Positions 7,253-15,606 of a stretch of DNA of 32,960 nucleotides are shown here, one piece after another. Position 1 is the stretch's first letter, and every line of letters starts with the position of its first letter. The stretch comes from JBBRGG01 sp038240875 (lineage in GTDB: Bacteria; Planctomycetota; Phycisphaerae; Phycisphaerales; UBA1924). The notes beneath the pieces are model-generated. The model made no database searches. It had not been told where the DNA came from and worked only from the letters and a program-made list of their open reading frames with translations. Location: the NCBI GenBank assembly GCA_038240875.1, contig JBBRGG010000006.1, forward strand, positions 1 to 32,960, written 5' to 3'. Position numbers and translations under genes: made by a program.

Positions 7253-9481
7253 TTAACCCTTTCCCAAGACATTTCGCGCCCAAAGTGCCAGCACCAACAA
7301 CGCGTGTAACCGATGCGTGTGGTCCGCCGAGTTGGTCGCGTGCGCTTCAATCATCTTTCGAACTACTCGCCGATCCACCTCAAATCCGAGAATCTCTCCT
7401 GGCCACGCATCTCGGTGTGTAAGGGTTTCCAGAAGCAGCCGACGCATTCCTCCAAAGTCTGTGCGATACCATTCCCCAATCGGCACGGCGAACCCCATCT
7501 TACTTCTCCCCACAATTTCCGCCCCCGCCGCTCCAGGAATTACACGCCTAAGTACCTGCCGCAACAAGGCTTTACGTCTTCCGCCAGGCATTAATGTTCG
7601 CACATCGGCCCTACCCACCAAACTCGTCACGGCATACGCCAACATAGGTGATCGAACTTCTAAAGCACACGCCATCGACGCGGCATCAACCTTTGGTAAC
7701 ATGTCCTTTGCCAGTGGTCCATCTCGATCCATATCCAAGGCTTTTCCAACCGCGGCATACGACTCATCGCCAAGATCCCAACCACTACCAACCAAAGGTG
7801 AGATCGCCGACTCGGGTAAGCCCAACGCTCGCAGCTGCTCAGGCTCAAAGAGTGACCATATTCGGGCGTATCCATGGCGAGCCATCGTGCTCAAACGTCT
7901 CGCTTTGCTCGCCGCCCCGCTAATGCCGCCTCGGCGTTGGCTCTTGGGCAACACATCACCTGCGGCTCCGAGTGCACGCCTGCCTGGACCGATCGAAGCC
8001 AGCACCCAAGCTGCTCCATGTCGTTCGTACCCGGCGAAGAGTTCGTCCCCACCATCACCGGACAAACACACAGTGACATGCCTTCGCGCCGCACGGCTGA
8101 CCCAGTGCGAAGGTAACAGACTGCTATCTCCAAAGGGCACCCCCATTTGCGCGATTAATAGCTGAAGGTCTTCGGCGGGGGTTGCCTCGCAGTCTAAGAC
8201 ATGATGCTTGATGCCGATGGCTTTAGCTGTGCGTGCTGCGGCTGCCGACTCGTCGTACCGCGCGTCGTTCATGCGGACCGTAAAGGCTTCCACGGTTTGC
8301 GAGCGACCTTTGCCGTTGCGAAATGCCAGTGCCGCGATCAAAGCTGAATCTACGCCGCCGGAAAGAAAGCATCCTACCGGCACATCTGCTTCCAGGCACG
8401 AGACTACGGCTTCTTCCAGCGCGGCCTCAACTTGCGCGACGGTTACCTGCCGCGTTCGCGCGCCAACGCGGACTGAATCAGGCCAGGTTGAATCTAAAGA
8501 AACGCCGTGTGTGCTGCCACCTATTGGCGACGCTCGCTCGTGGGTGAGAACCGAAATTGTCCCTTGTGGCGGACCAGGCACATTCCTAGGCGGCGGGTTT
8601 ACAGGCGCGCCCACACGCCACCATTGCCCTGGCGGCACAACGCTAAACCCTTGCAAAGGCACGGCATCGCCACAGCCGAACATCAGCCATGAAGCTACGC
8701 CAGCGGCCCCGGCCCCGGCGATTCCATCGCGCGCGCCAATATCGCGGGCAGCAATATCGCGGGCATTGGATCCGATAGAACGCGAACCCGACCACTCGCG
8801 CCATATAGGCAGCAAGCCGCCAGGTTGGCTGGCAAACGCGATCACTCGTGACGCCGGGTGTCCGGGGCCTTCCGCCGAGGCATCTATCGCCGGGAGGTCC
8901 CATTGCAGGACATGCAAAGGCTTCTCGCCAAAGAGATCGCGTCCCAGAATCACCGCGCGTGAAAGCGGATCCCACAAGGCAAAGGCGTACATGCCTTGGA
9001 GTTTTGCTCGAAGGTGAATTCCCCACGCACGCCAACCCCAAGGTATGACTTCGGTATCGCTGTGATGGGTGGTAAATGCGCAACCCGAACACGCCAACGC
9101 TGCGGCGATTTCGGTACGCAGTGTTCTGTGATTGTAAATGCAACCGTTAAAGACCACAGCCAACGGATCAGGGGTTGTAGCAGACGCGCCCAGCGGATCA
9201 GGAAAGCCAGCATTCGCAGGGCGAGCGAGCATGGGCTGCGCGCCGCCGACGGGATCGATGACGGCGAGCCTTCGGTGTATGAGCGCAACGTCGATCACGT
9301 TCGTGTTTGTTGCGTGCGACCGGTCAAGATTGCGGGCACGAAACTGGCCTTTGGCGTCGGGGCCACGCTGAAGAATGCCTTGGTCGATCGCGTCGGTCCA
9401 GCGATTTGGGATCGCGCGGTCGAGCGGTGGCGGGACGGCATCATTGGCCCAGACGCGAACTATGCCACCGATGCCACACAT
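7253..9481 (-). CDS. asnB: Asparagine synthase, glutamine-hydrolysing
   Basis: Makes asparagine from aspartate, glutamine and ATP. The 742-residue protein starts MCGIGGIV, giving the Cys2 nucleophile of the class II glutamine amidotransferase domain. Other glutaminase motifs are RGPD (39-42), NGCIYN (usually NGEIYN) and HSDTEV. The synthetase domain has the PP-loop SGGVDS at 374-379 and LSGDGGDELFAGY at 473-485. It is about 100 residues longer than typical AsnB; the extra length lies between the domains (about 205-345), including a repetitive ARDI/GA-rich part around 240-262. Such homologues often work in polysaccharide or secondary-metabolite clusters as amide-transfer enzymes, so another acceptor than aspartate is possible. 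The gene lies 15 bases behind the small membrane protein gene and probably shares its transcript. Confidence 0.92.
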   Translation of the reverse strand: MCGIGGIVRVWANDAVPPPLDRAIPNRWTDAIDQGILQRGPDAKGQFRARNLDRSHATNTNVIDVALIHRRLAVIDPVGGAQPMLARPANAGFPDPLGASATTPDPLAVVFNGCIYNHRTLRTEIAAALACSGCAFTTHHSDTEVIPWGWRAWGIHLRAKLQGMYAFALWDPLSRAVILGRDLFGEKPLHVLQWDLPAIDASAEGPGHPASRVIAFASQPGGLLPIWREWSGSRSIGSNARDIAARDIGARDGIAGAGAAGVASWLMFGCGDAVPLQGFSVVPPGQWWRVGAPVNPPPRNVPGPPQGTISVLTHERASPIGGSTHGVSLDSTWPDSVRVGARTRQVTVAQVEAALEEAVVSCLEADVPVGCFLSGGVDSALIAALAFRNGKGRSQTVEAFTVRMNDARYDESAAAARTAKAIGIKHHVLDCEATPAEDLQLLIAQMGVPFGDSSLLPSHWVSRAARRHVTVCLSGDGGDELFAGYERHGAAWVLASIGPGRRALGAAGDVLPKSQRRGGISGAASKARRLSTMARHGYARIWSLFEPEQLRALGLPESAISPLVGSGWDLGDESYAAVGKALDMDRDGPLAKDMLPKVDAASMACALEVRSPMLAYAVTSLVGRADVRTLMPGGRRKALLRQVLRRVIPGAAGAEIVGRSKMGFAVPIGEWYRTDFGGMRRLLLETLTHRDAWPGEILGFEVDRRVVRKMIEAHATNSADHTHRLHALLVLALWARNVLGKG

Positions 9482-9496
9482 GAAGTTCTCCGGAAG

Positions 9497-10300
9497 TTAG
9501 ACGCTGGTAGTGGCGTTGGTTGTTGGGATGGTAGTGGTGTTGGTGGTTTGATTGGTGGTTGGGTTGGTGGTTGGGTTGGTGGTTGAGTTGGTGGTTGAGT
9601 TGGTGGTTGGGTTAGCGTCGACACCTCTGGTTGAGGTTGTGCCAGGGTTTATTGGCTGCAAGGGTGGCGCGGGCTGCGTGGGTTGCGCGGAGAGAGGAAT
9701 GGCTTGAGGTTGGGAGAAGGGTTGAACCGCTTCTGGAACGTCGGCGGGAAGCGAGTCAAACAAAGCCGCGTCTTCAGAGGCTTGCATTGCTATCAAGGCA
9801 CGCCGATCAGCACGAAGCATCCAAATCGTGTGCAGCGTTCGGGTGATTGCGATGCCGGTTCCAAAGCCAACAACAGTCGCGAGCGCGACCGAATATTCCT
9901 GCAGAAGCAAAAAATGCTGTAAACCGAGTGCGACGACATAGAAGATTGGCGCGAGCAAGATCCGCTCAAACTGGACGAGTGTCGCATCCTTCATGAAGGT
10001 CATGTTGGCGTAGGCGGGGTTCAAGAGCTTGGGCTTGATGCGGCCGGGCCAGTGGTTGGCGAGCCAATGAAGGCCGTAATAGACCAACACGTCGGCGACA
10101 ATATCGACAAGGAAGGTGAGCCCGCCGATGATGAGCTTGTGGTCAAGGCCGGTTCGGTCTTCGAGGGCGCGGTGCACGCCAGCGACTTCGAGAGGGTGCA
10201 TGACGCCGACGGTGATGGCGAGCGCGATGATGCCCGCGAGAACGATGTTGACGTTCACGTTGACGGTGCGATGAGAATACCAGTGCGCCAAGAACCGCAT
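9497..10300 (-). CDS. Small polytopic membrane protein with PTTN-repeat tail
   Basis: I do not recognise the family. The 267-residue product has about four membrane helices: at 17-35, 56-80, 114-133 and 137-160. The C-terminal half (from about 185) is soluble, Pro/Gln-rich and ends in about nine (N/S/Q/T)-TTN-P/S/T repeats (230-263) encoded by a 12-bp tandem repeat. There is a TRGVDANP junction before the repeats. Stop-to-start distance to asnB is 15 bases, so the two are likely cotranscribed. The Thr/Asn-rich tail could be a glycosylated or surface-exposed stalk, but that is only a guess. Confidence 0.7.
   Translation of the reverse strand: MRFLAHWYSHRTVNVNVNIVLAGIIALAITVGVMHPLEVAGVHRALEDRTGLDHKLIIGGLTFLVDIVADVLVYYGLHWLANHWPGRIKPKLLNPAYANMTFMKDATLVQFERILLAPIFYVVALGLQHFLLLQEYSVALATVVGFGTGIAITRTLHTIWMLRADRRALIAMQASEDAALFDSLPADVPEAVQPFSQPQAIPLSAQPTQPAPPLQPINPGTTSTRGVDANPTTNSTTNSTTNPTTNPTTNQTTNTTTIPTTNATTSV
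9538..9613 (-). repeat. 12-bp tandem repeat, G-rich on the plus strand
   Basis: Variants of ggttggtggttg are repeated about six times in the C-terminal coding end of the membrane protein gene. Read on the minus strand they encode the NPTTN/NSTTN units. The G-rich runs (TTGGTGGTTGGG) on the plus strand could form weak quadruplexes, and copy number is likely to vary between strains. Confidence 0.75.
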
Positions 10301-10396
10301 CGCAGAATGCTAGGGGTAGCCGAAGCAGAGCGAATGTGGAAGGCAAGCCAAAGACAGCGCGAAGCGCGAGTCGGGAAAGGCGAGTATGGAAGACAA

Positions 10397-10423
10397 CCGG
10401 CGGGGACCGCCGGACCACCCAAG
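10397..10423 (-). repeat. Interspersed palindromic element, copy 3
   Basis: On the minus strand: TTGGGTGGTCCGGCGG, then TCC, then CCGCCGG. CCGGCGG pairs with CCGCCGG in a perfect 7-bp stem with a three-base loop, and the match to the other copies goes on into TTGTCTTcC. It lies between gmd and the membrane protein gene. The differing stem sequences with pairing kept (CCGGCC/GGCCGG in copy 2, CCGGCGG/CCGCCGG here) point to selection on the hairpin. Confidence 0.6.
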
Positions 10424-10476
10424 ACGAAAGAAGAGGGCTTTAGTGAACTTGGAATGGGAAATTGAAGAAGTCACAC

Positions 10477-10495
10477 CATGATTGAAGCAATCATG
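10477..10495. repeat. Perfect hairpin CATGATTG-aag-CAATCATG
   Basis: An exact 8-bp inverted repeat with a three-base loop, 80 bases past the gmd stop on the minus strand. No T-run follows, so it is not a classic terminator; it may be an RNA-processing or protein-binding site, or part of the gmd 3' end. Confidence 0.5.
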
Positions 10496-10574
10496 TTGGC
10501 ACGAATATACGAACATAGTTGCAATGTTTACGTAATATTAATAAAATCAGTAACGCATATTATGTTCGCGTGGT

Positions 10575-11633
10575 TTACTGGTCGTGGCCAGCCATCATGG
10601 GCATTTTGTGACCTGCGTCGCGAAGAGTTTTTTCACGTTTGGCGATATCGAGATCGGTTTCGACCATCATGCGAGCGAGTTCTTCGACGCTGGTGGAGGG
10701 TTCCCAGCCGAGCTTTTCTTTAGCTTTGCTTGGGTCGCCTAGGAGCAGTTCGACTTCGGCTGGGCGGAGGTAGCGCGGGTCGAAGGCGACGTGATCAACG
10801 TAATTGAGGCCGACGGCGGCAAATGCCAACTCGCAGAACTCGCGAACGGTGATGCACTTGCCGGTGGCGATGACGAAATCATCGGGCTTGTCCTGCTGGA
10901 GCATCATCCACATCATTTTGACGTAATCGCCTGCGAAGCCCCAGTCGCGTTTGCTATCGATGTTGCCTAGAAAGACTTTGTCTTGGAGGCCCATTTTGAT
11001 TCGGCCGACGGCACGAGTGATTTTGCGGGTGACGAAGGTCTCGCCACGGCGTGGGGATTCGTGGTTGAAGAGGATTCCACAAGAGGCGTGAAGGCCATAG
11101 GACTCACGATAGTTGACGGTTGCCCAGTGAGCCATGACTTTGGCGCAGGCGTATGGGGAGCGCGGGTAGAAGGGGGTGGTTTCGCGCTGAGGAGTTTCGA
11201 CGACCTTGCCATATTGCTCGGACGAAGAGGCTTGGTAGTATCGAACCTGCTGGCCGGTTTCCTGCTGGAATTCGCGGACAGCTTCGAGAAGGCGAAGAGC
11301 GCCCATGGCGACGGTGTCGGCGGTATAGATGGGCATGTCGAAGGAGACGCGAACGTGGCTTTGTGCGCCGAGGTTGTAGACTTCGTGAGGGCGGACCTTG
11401 CGCATGATGTCGGCGAGGCTGTTGGCATCGCAGAGGTCGCCATAGTGGAGCTTGAGACGAGCTTTAGGGAGGTGAGGATCTTCGTAGATGGGGTCGATGC
11501 GTGAGGTGTTGAAGGAGGAAGAGCGGCGGATGATGCCATGTACTTCGTAACCCTTGGCGAGGAGAAACTCGGCGAGGTAGGAGCCGTCTTGGCCGGTAAT
11601 GCCTGTGATGAGAGCGCGACGCGGAGTGCTCAT
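10575..11633 (-). CDS. gmd: GDP-mannose 4,6-dehydratase
   Basis: Converts GDP-D-mannose to GDP-4-keto-6-deoxy-D-mannose, the precursor of GDP-fucose, GDP-rhamnose or GDP-perosamine. The 352-residue protein, the usual length, begins with the Rossmann NADP-binding motif GITGQDGSYL (11-20). It has the SDR active site: SSSEQYG (E139), and YACAK with Y161 and K165. The specific family stretches RRSSSFNTSRID, RGETFVTRKITRA and KRDWGFAGDYVKMMW are all present. The start at 11633 matches the usual N-terminus. With the divergent glycosyltransferase it fits extracellular polysaccharide synthesis. Confidence 0.96.
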   Translation of the reverse strand: MSTPRRALITGITGQDGSYLAEFLLAKGYEVHGIIRRSSSFNTSRIDPIYEDPHLPKARLKLHYGDLCDANSLADIMRKVRPHEVYNLGAQSHVRVSFDMPIYTADTVAMGALRLLEAVREFQQETGQQVRYYQASSSEQYGKVVETPQRETTPFYPRSPYACAKVMAHWATVNYRESYGLHASCGILFNHESPRRGETFVTRKITRAVGRIKMGLQDKVFLGNIDSKRDWGFAGDYVKMMWMMLQQDKPDDFVIATGKCITVREFCELAFAAVGLNYVDHVAFDPRYLRPAEVELLLGDPSKAKEKLGWEPSTSVEELARMMVETDLDIAKREKTLRDAGHKMPMMAGHDQ

Positions 11634-12057
11634 TCAATGCCTTTCGGACTGCGGTGAGATGAGAGCGAGGGGAGATGTGGACGGGACGTATACGCCGATG
11701 CCGACGCGTGGGTTCGGTCCCCGACGGTACGTCGGCGAGACAGGCGAAAGTGGCTAGAGACACATGCAAAGGTCGAAAGTGGTTCGTCGGCAAATAGAGG
11801 GGACAAACTTCATGCACGCATTACACGATTGTAAGGATGGAGATGGTATTCGCGGCGTACAAGGTATAGGGTGCGCGGTTGATGGAAGGTATTTGATTGG
11901 ATTGGCTGGTAATTCGTGGGGGAGCGCAGGAGTTGCCGACGCCTGGGAGTTGCGCAGGAGTAGCGTCGTCTATTGCCGCGAGAGGTGCGATCTTGCAGCC
12001 GATAGAGGCGTAGGAAGAGAACTTCACGGCGTGTGAAGAGGAATATGTTGGAGAGTT
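11634..12057. other. Divergent intergenic region, gmd and glycosyltransferase
   Basis: This 424-base gap should hold the promoters for gmd (minus) and the glycosyltransferase (plus). Visible items are a short hairpin CCGACG-gta-CGTCGG at 11721-11735, about 90 bases upstream of gmd, and a direct repeat gcgcaggagt at about 11934 and 11953. The word cgaaagtgg is also repeated near 11744 and 11773. No known riboswitch or operator is recognised. Open frames in it are short and unsupported. Confidence 0.4.
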
Positions 12058-13404
12058 GTGTACCGACATGAGGCGGGCACGCCGTACGCTCGAACCCGCA
12101 TGCATGTAGTACTTCTCAATCAAGCGTTTCATCCCGACGTGGTCGCGACTGCTCAGATGGGCAAGGACCTCGCGGATCATTTGGTACGCGCGGGGCATCG
12201 CGTGACGGCGGTTTCATCGCGGTCGATCTATGGCAAGAAGGGGGCGGTGCTTGCCAAGCGGGAAGAGATTGCGGTGTTGCGCGCGGATGGGACGCGAGCG
12301 GGTGTGATCGAGGTCCGTCGAGTTGGGTTTAGTTTGTTTGGGAAGGCGTCGATCGCAGCACGAATCGCGGACTTTGCGTTATTTTATGTGTTGGCGACGC
12401 TTCGAGTGTTGACGTTGTCGAAGCCGGACGTGGTGGTGTCATATACGACGCCGCCGTTTATTGCGTTGGTGGGGCTGTTGTGCAAATGGTTGCGTGGGAG
12501 CAAGGCGGTGTACTGGGTGATGGATTTGTACCCGGACACGCTTATTGCGTGTGGCGTGATGCGGGCGGACGCGCTGCCGACGCGAGTGTGTGAGAAGTTG
12601 AACCGGTTCTTGCTGAAGCAGAGCGACGCGGATGTGGTGCTGGGAAGGTGCATGCGCGATTTGGTGCAATCCAAGGGAGTACCCGCGAACAAGGTTGTGC
12701 ATATTCCGGTGTGGTCGGATTTAAAGGTGAACGAGGCCAGTGAGGGCAGTGGCAAGAGCGCCTATCGCACGGAGTGGGGTTTGGGTGATTCGGTGGTCGT
12801 GATGTATTCGGGGAACTTTGGTTTGGGGCATGACGCGACGACTATCTGCAACGCGATGGAGTTGCTGCGCGATCGAGCCGACATTTGCTTTGTATTTGTT
12901 GGCGGCGGGAAACGCCGAGCCGAAGTGGAAGCGTGGATCAAGGCGAAGAAACTGACCAACGCGCAGTGGCGTGAGTATTTGCCACGGGAACGGCTGAATG
13001 AGTCGCTTGGGTTGGCGGATGTGCACCTGATCTCGCTGAAGCAAGGGGCTGAGGGGATCATGGTGCCAAGCAAGTTGTTTGGGATTATGGCTGTTGCGCG
13101 AGCGGGGATCTTTGTTGGGGACGCGAGGTCGGAAATTGCACGTGTGCTCGCGGACTCGGGCGGCGGCGTGACCGTACGCGAAGGAGATAGCGCGGGGCTC
13201 GCGCGCGAGATCGCGGCAATTGCGGATGATCGGGGGCGAAGAGTGGCCATGGGCAACGCCGCGGCGGCATATATCAAGGGTCGATACGACGTTGCGTCGG
13301 CATGTGCGATGTGGGAGCGGTTGTTGGTGGATCTGCACGAAGGTAAGGCGTACGAGACTGCGCCGCTGAAAGCGATTTCAGCACGCGACACTATGGCGAA
13401 ATAG
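12058..13404 (+). CDS. WbuB-like glycosyltransferase, GT4 family
   Basis: Predicted to add a sugar from a nucleotide-sugar donor during exopolysaccharide or O-antigen-like glycan assembly at the inner membrane. The 448-residue product has the two-domain GT-B layout. The N-terminal domain starts MHVVLLNQAFHPDVVATAQMG, with the DVVVSYTTPPFIALVG stretch and VYWVMDLYPD, as in WbuB. The C-terminal domain has VVVMYSGNFGLGHDATTI and the donor-binding part GIMVPSKLFGIMAVARAG. The conserved domain begins at the ATG at 12100, but the GTG at 12058 has a good GGAG at the right distance; both are possible. Neighbour to gmd on the opposite strand. Confidence 0.87.
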   Translation: MYRHEAGTPYARTRMHVVLLNQAFHPDVVATAQMGKDLADHLVRAGHRVTAVSSRSIYGKKGAVLAKREEIAVLRADGTRAGVIEVRRVGFSLFGKASIAARIADFALFYVLATLRVLTLSKPDVVVSYTTPPFIALVGLLCKWLRGSKAVYWVMDLYPDTLIACGVMRADALPTRVCEKLNRFLLKQSDADVVLGRCMRDLVQSKGVPANKVVHIPVWSDLKVNEASEGSGKSAYRTEWGLGDSVVVMYSGNFGLGHDATTICNAMELLRDRADICFVFVGGGKRRAEVEAWIKAKKLTNAQWREYLPRERLNESLGLADVHLISLKQGAEGIMVPSKLFGIMAVARAGIFVGDARSEIARVLADSGGGVTVREGDSAGLAREIAAIADDRGRRVAMGNAAAAYIKGRYDVASACAMWERLLVDLHEGKAYETAPLKAISARDTMAK

Positions 13405-13551
13405 GCGCACAGTCTTCGATTCATTGATCAAACGCACGCGATCACACGCATAAAAAAACCATACTACGAACACGACAACATATGTCCACACATGGCAACT
13501 GAACTCTGAACCTGCGATTGATCCGCGCTGCCTTTGGGGGCGGCGTGCGTA

Positions 13552-15606
13552 TCACTTTCGCCTGAGTGTCCGGGCGGCGAGCGTGTTTCGAGCCGCGATG
13601 AACATGGCGTAGGCAAATCCTGAATAGATAAGGCTGAAGATACCAAGTGCGACCGTGAAACCAATTGGGCCGACCGAGCCAAAGTTGAAGATCTCGTACT
13701 CGACGCCGTGATAGTTATGGCGATAGCTATACAGATTAGCTCCCTCGAGCGCGACCACGATCCAAGCTGCTGGGTTGGTAACTGCAACAAAGCTAATGAA
13801 ATTTTCACTCAATGTGTGGCGAGAAAACGCTGCAGCGCACATACTGAGAATCCCCGGCAGAAGGAGCCACACGCCCAACATGCTCGCAAGAGTGAGCACG
13901 CCAGCGCCGCTGGCTCTTCGCAGCGAAACCGCGAAGTAAAGCCCGGCATTAGCGACGAGCGCGAGCGTGGGCGCGAGGATCATCGCAATGTGAACGACGA
14001 CCAGTAGATTGAGTTTGGCAACGATAACGCCAGCGATAATAAGCGATCCAAAGGTCAAGCCAATGACGAGCCGCAACCGCGTGAGGATGCCTAGGAGCTT
14101 TGCGACGAGGATGTCGCTGGCGGAAATGGGAGTCGAGAGAAGTGCTTCCCATGTGCGCGAATCGCGCTCACTCGTGACTGATGTAGGCGCGCCGATAGCA
14201 ACCGAGAAATAACAGATGATTGCGCCGACGGTTGTGGCGATGAAAGCGACGGTTTCGTCGCCTTCGCTTGCAATTAGGCTCCAAGTGATGAGCCCGACGA
14301 AGATGAGGATGCCGAGCCACATGACCCAGTAATTGGAGACAACAGGTTGCCGAAGTTCGCGCCAGAGTATGGGCGAGTCGCCAACCGTGCGTGAGCCTTG
14401 GTTGCGCTGCTCACGTGCTGCGGCACGAGTAGCTAAAGCAGCACGGCGTACGGCAAGTACGTTTGCCTTGCGCTGCGCGCGATGAGAGAGAGGCTGGCCA
14501 TTGGCGTCGGTGGTGGGGATGGTTTGCGAGCTAATTAACGCGTTGATTCCTTCGGGCGAAATGACGGGTGACCTTGTATTTGAACGACGGTCGATCTTGC
14601 CGACGGCTTGTTGGCGGAGGACGACGCGCAGCCTTGCGGTTGCGAACAAAAGCGCGAGGAGCATGACGGCGATATTGGTCACGACGTTCCAGACCCAGAA
14701 GTACGCTTTGGAACCTGTGATGCCTGTAGCGATCTGTTGTGAGAGGTTGATGAGGCCGGCGCCCGGGCTTGACGCGTTGATGTAGTCTGGTGAGATCGTG
14801 AATGCATTGGTGGATACAAGGAAGAGCGCTATCGGCAGGATGAGGTTCCAGCCGACGATCAGCGCGAGGGCTAAGCCAAACGCTGCACTTGTTCGCGTTG
14901 AAATTACCGACGCGAGTAGGCCTAGTGCGCAGGCTGCGAGTGTGGTGGTCACAACGATTGAAGAGGTGGCGAAGATCATCTCGCCGGTGATCCCGCCAAA
15001 GATTCGTGTGGCTAGCAGCACGGGCACGGCGATGAGCCCGAGGATAACTAGTTGGACCGACGCGCCGCAGAGTTTGCCAGAGACGATCTGCCAGGCTGAG
15101 AGTGGTGTGGTGAGAAGTGTGGCGAGCGTTCCGGTGCGGCGCTCTTCGCAGATGAGTGGGGCGGCGAAGATGACAGCGGCGAGAAGCAAGCCACAGAACT
15201 GCACCCACGTGACGATCAACAGCAAATCCGGGCCTGTGGATTGCAGCGATTCGATGCGGCTCAATGTACCGTTCGTAGAGTTGTGTGTGCCCAAGATATC
15301 GCTCTGGCTGAATAACGCGATACAGACAAAGGCGGCGAGTATCGCGGCGTATATAAAGCGCACCCAATATGTGCCGACGCGACGGCCTTGGACGCGAAGC
15401 TCTTTATCAAGGATCGCGCTAGGACCAAAGCCATTGACCACGGAACGCATACTTCGTTTGATGAAAGCTACGAAGAGCGCGATGTGGCCTGGTCGTTGAA
15501 GCTTTGGCGGCTTGAGCGATGACGGCTGGCCACTTGGTTGACTACTCGATAACCTAGTTGTTTGGCTAGAGATTTGTTGAACTGCAGGCGCGTTGGGTTG
15601 CGTCAC
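13552..15606 (-). CDS. ABC-2 type transporter permease, two tandem halves
   Basis: The 684-residue integral membrane protein has a Ser/Gln-rich N-terminal tail, then two similar ABC-2 permease halves. The first half (about 65-330) has FGPSAILDKELR, CEERRTGTLATLLTTPLS and a series of helices; the second (about 410-684) has GDSPILWRELRQPVV and SERDSRTWEALLSTPISASDILVAKLLG. The repeated E-R-(R/D)-(T/S)-x-T-(L/W)-(A/E)-x-L-L-(T/S)-T-P motif marks each half's coupling helix region. It starts with GTG overlapping the stop of the ATPase gene (GTGA at 15603-15606). With that ATPase it would form the full exporter, or a GldF/NosY-like unit; substrate unknown. Confidence 0.9.
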   Translation of the reverse strand: MTQPNAPAVQQISSQTTRLSSSQPSGQPSSLKPPKLQRPGHIALFVAFIKRSMRSVVNGFGPSAILDKELRVQGRRVGTYWVRFIYAAILAAFVCIALFSQSDILGTHNSTNGTLSRIESLQSTGPDLLLIVTWVQFCGLLLAAVIFAAPLICEERRTGTLATLLTTPLSAWQIVSGKLCGASVQLVILGLIAVPVLLATRIFGGITGEMIFATSSIVVTTTLAACALGLLASVISTRTSAAFGLALALIVGWNLILPIALFLVSTNAFTISPDYINASSPGAGLINLSQQIATGITGSKAYFWVWNVVTNIAVMLLALLFATARLRVVLRQQAVGKIDRRSNTRSPVISPEGINALISSQTIPTTDANGQPLSHRAQRKANVLAVRRAALATRAAAREQRNQGSRTVGDSPILWRELRQPVVSNYWVMWLGILIFVGLITWSLIASEGDETVAFIATTVGAIICYFSVAIGAPTSVTSERDSRTWEALLSTPISASDILVAKLLGILTRLRLVIGLTFGSLIIAGVIVAKLNLLVVVHIAMILAPTLALVANAGLYFAVSLRRASGAGVLTLASMLGVWLLLPGILSMCAAAFSRHTLSENFISFVAVTNPAAWIVVALEGANLYSYRHNYHGVEYEIFNFGSVGPIGFTVALGIFSLIYSGFAYAMFIAARNTLAARTLRRK

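Larger units (their letters stand above)
10301..10574. other. Intergenic region between gmd and membrane protein gene
   Basis: It holds copy 3 of the interspersed element and the CATGATTG hairpin. The part at 10500-10565 is clearly AT-rich (aatattaataaaatc) compared with its surroundings, and could carry the promoter for the membrane protein/asnB pair on the minus strand. No firm promoter hexamers were chosen. Confidence 0.4.

Noticed and set aside
7317..8165. 282-codon plus-strand frame opposite asnB
   Set aside because: Antisense shadow of a clear asparagine synthase.
9538..9613. Short tandem repeats considered as a CRISPR array
   Set aside because: Units are 12 bp with no spacers and lie inside a coding sequence; the arrays at 28971 and 29696 are the same kind of in-frame repeat.
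11821..12198. 125-codon minus-strand frame in the divergent promoter region
   Set aside because: Crosses the start of the glycosyltransferase and has no family resemblance.
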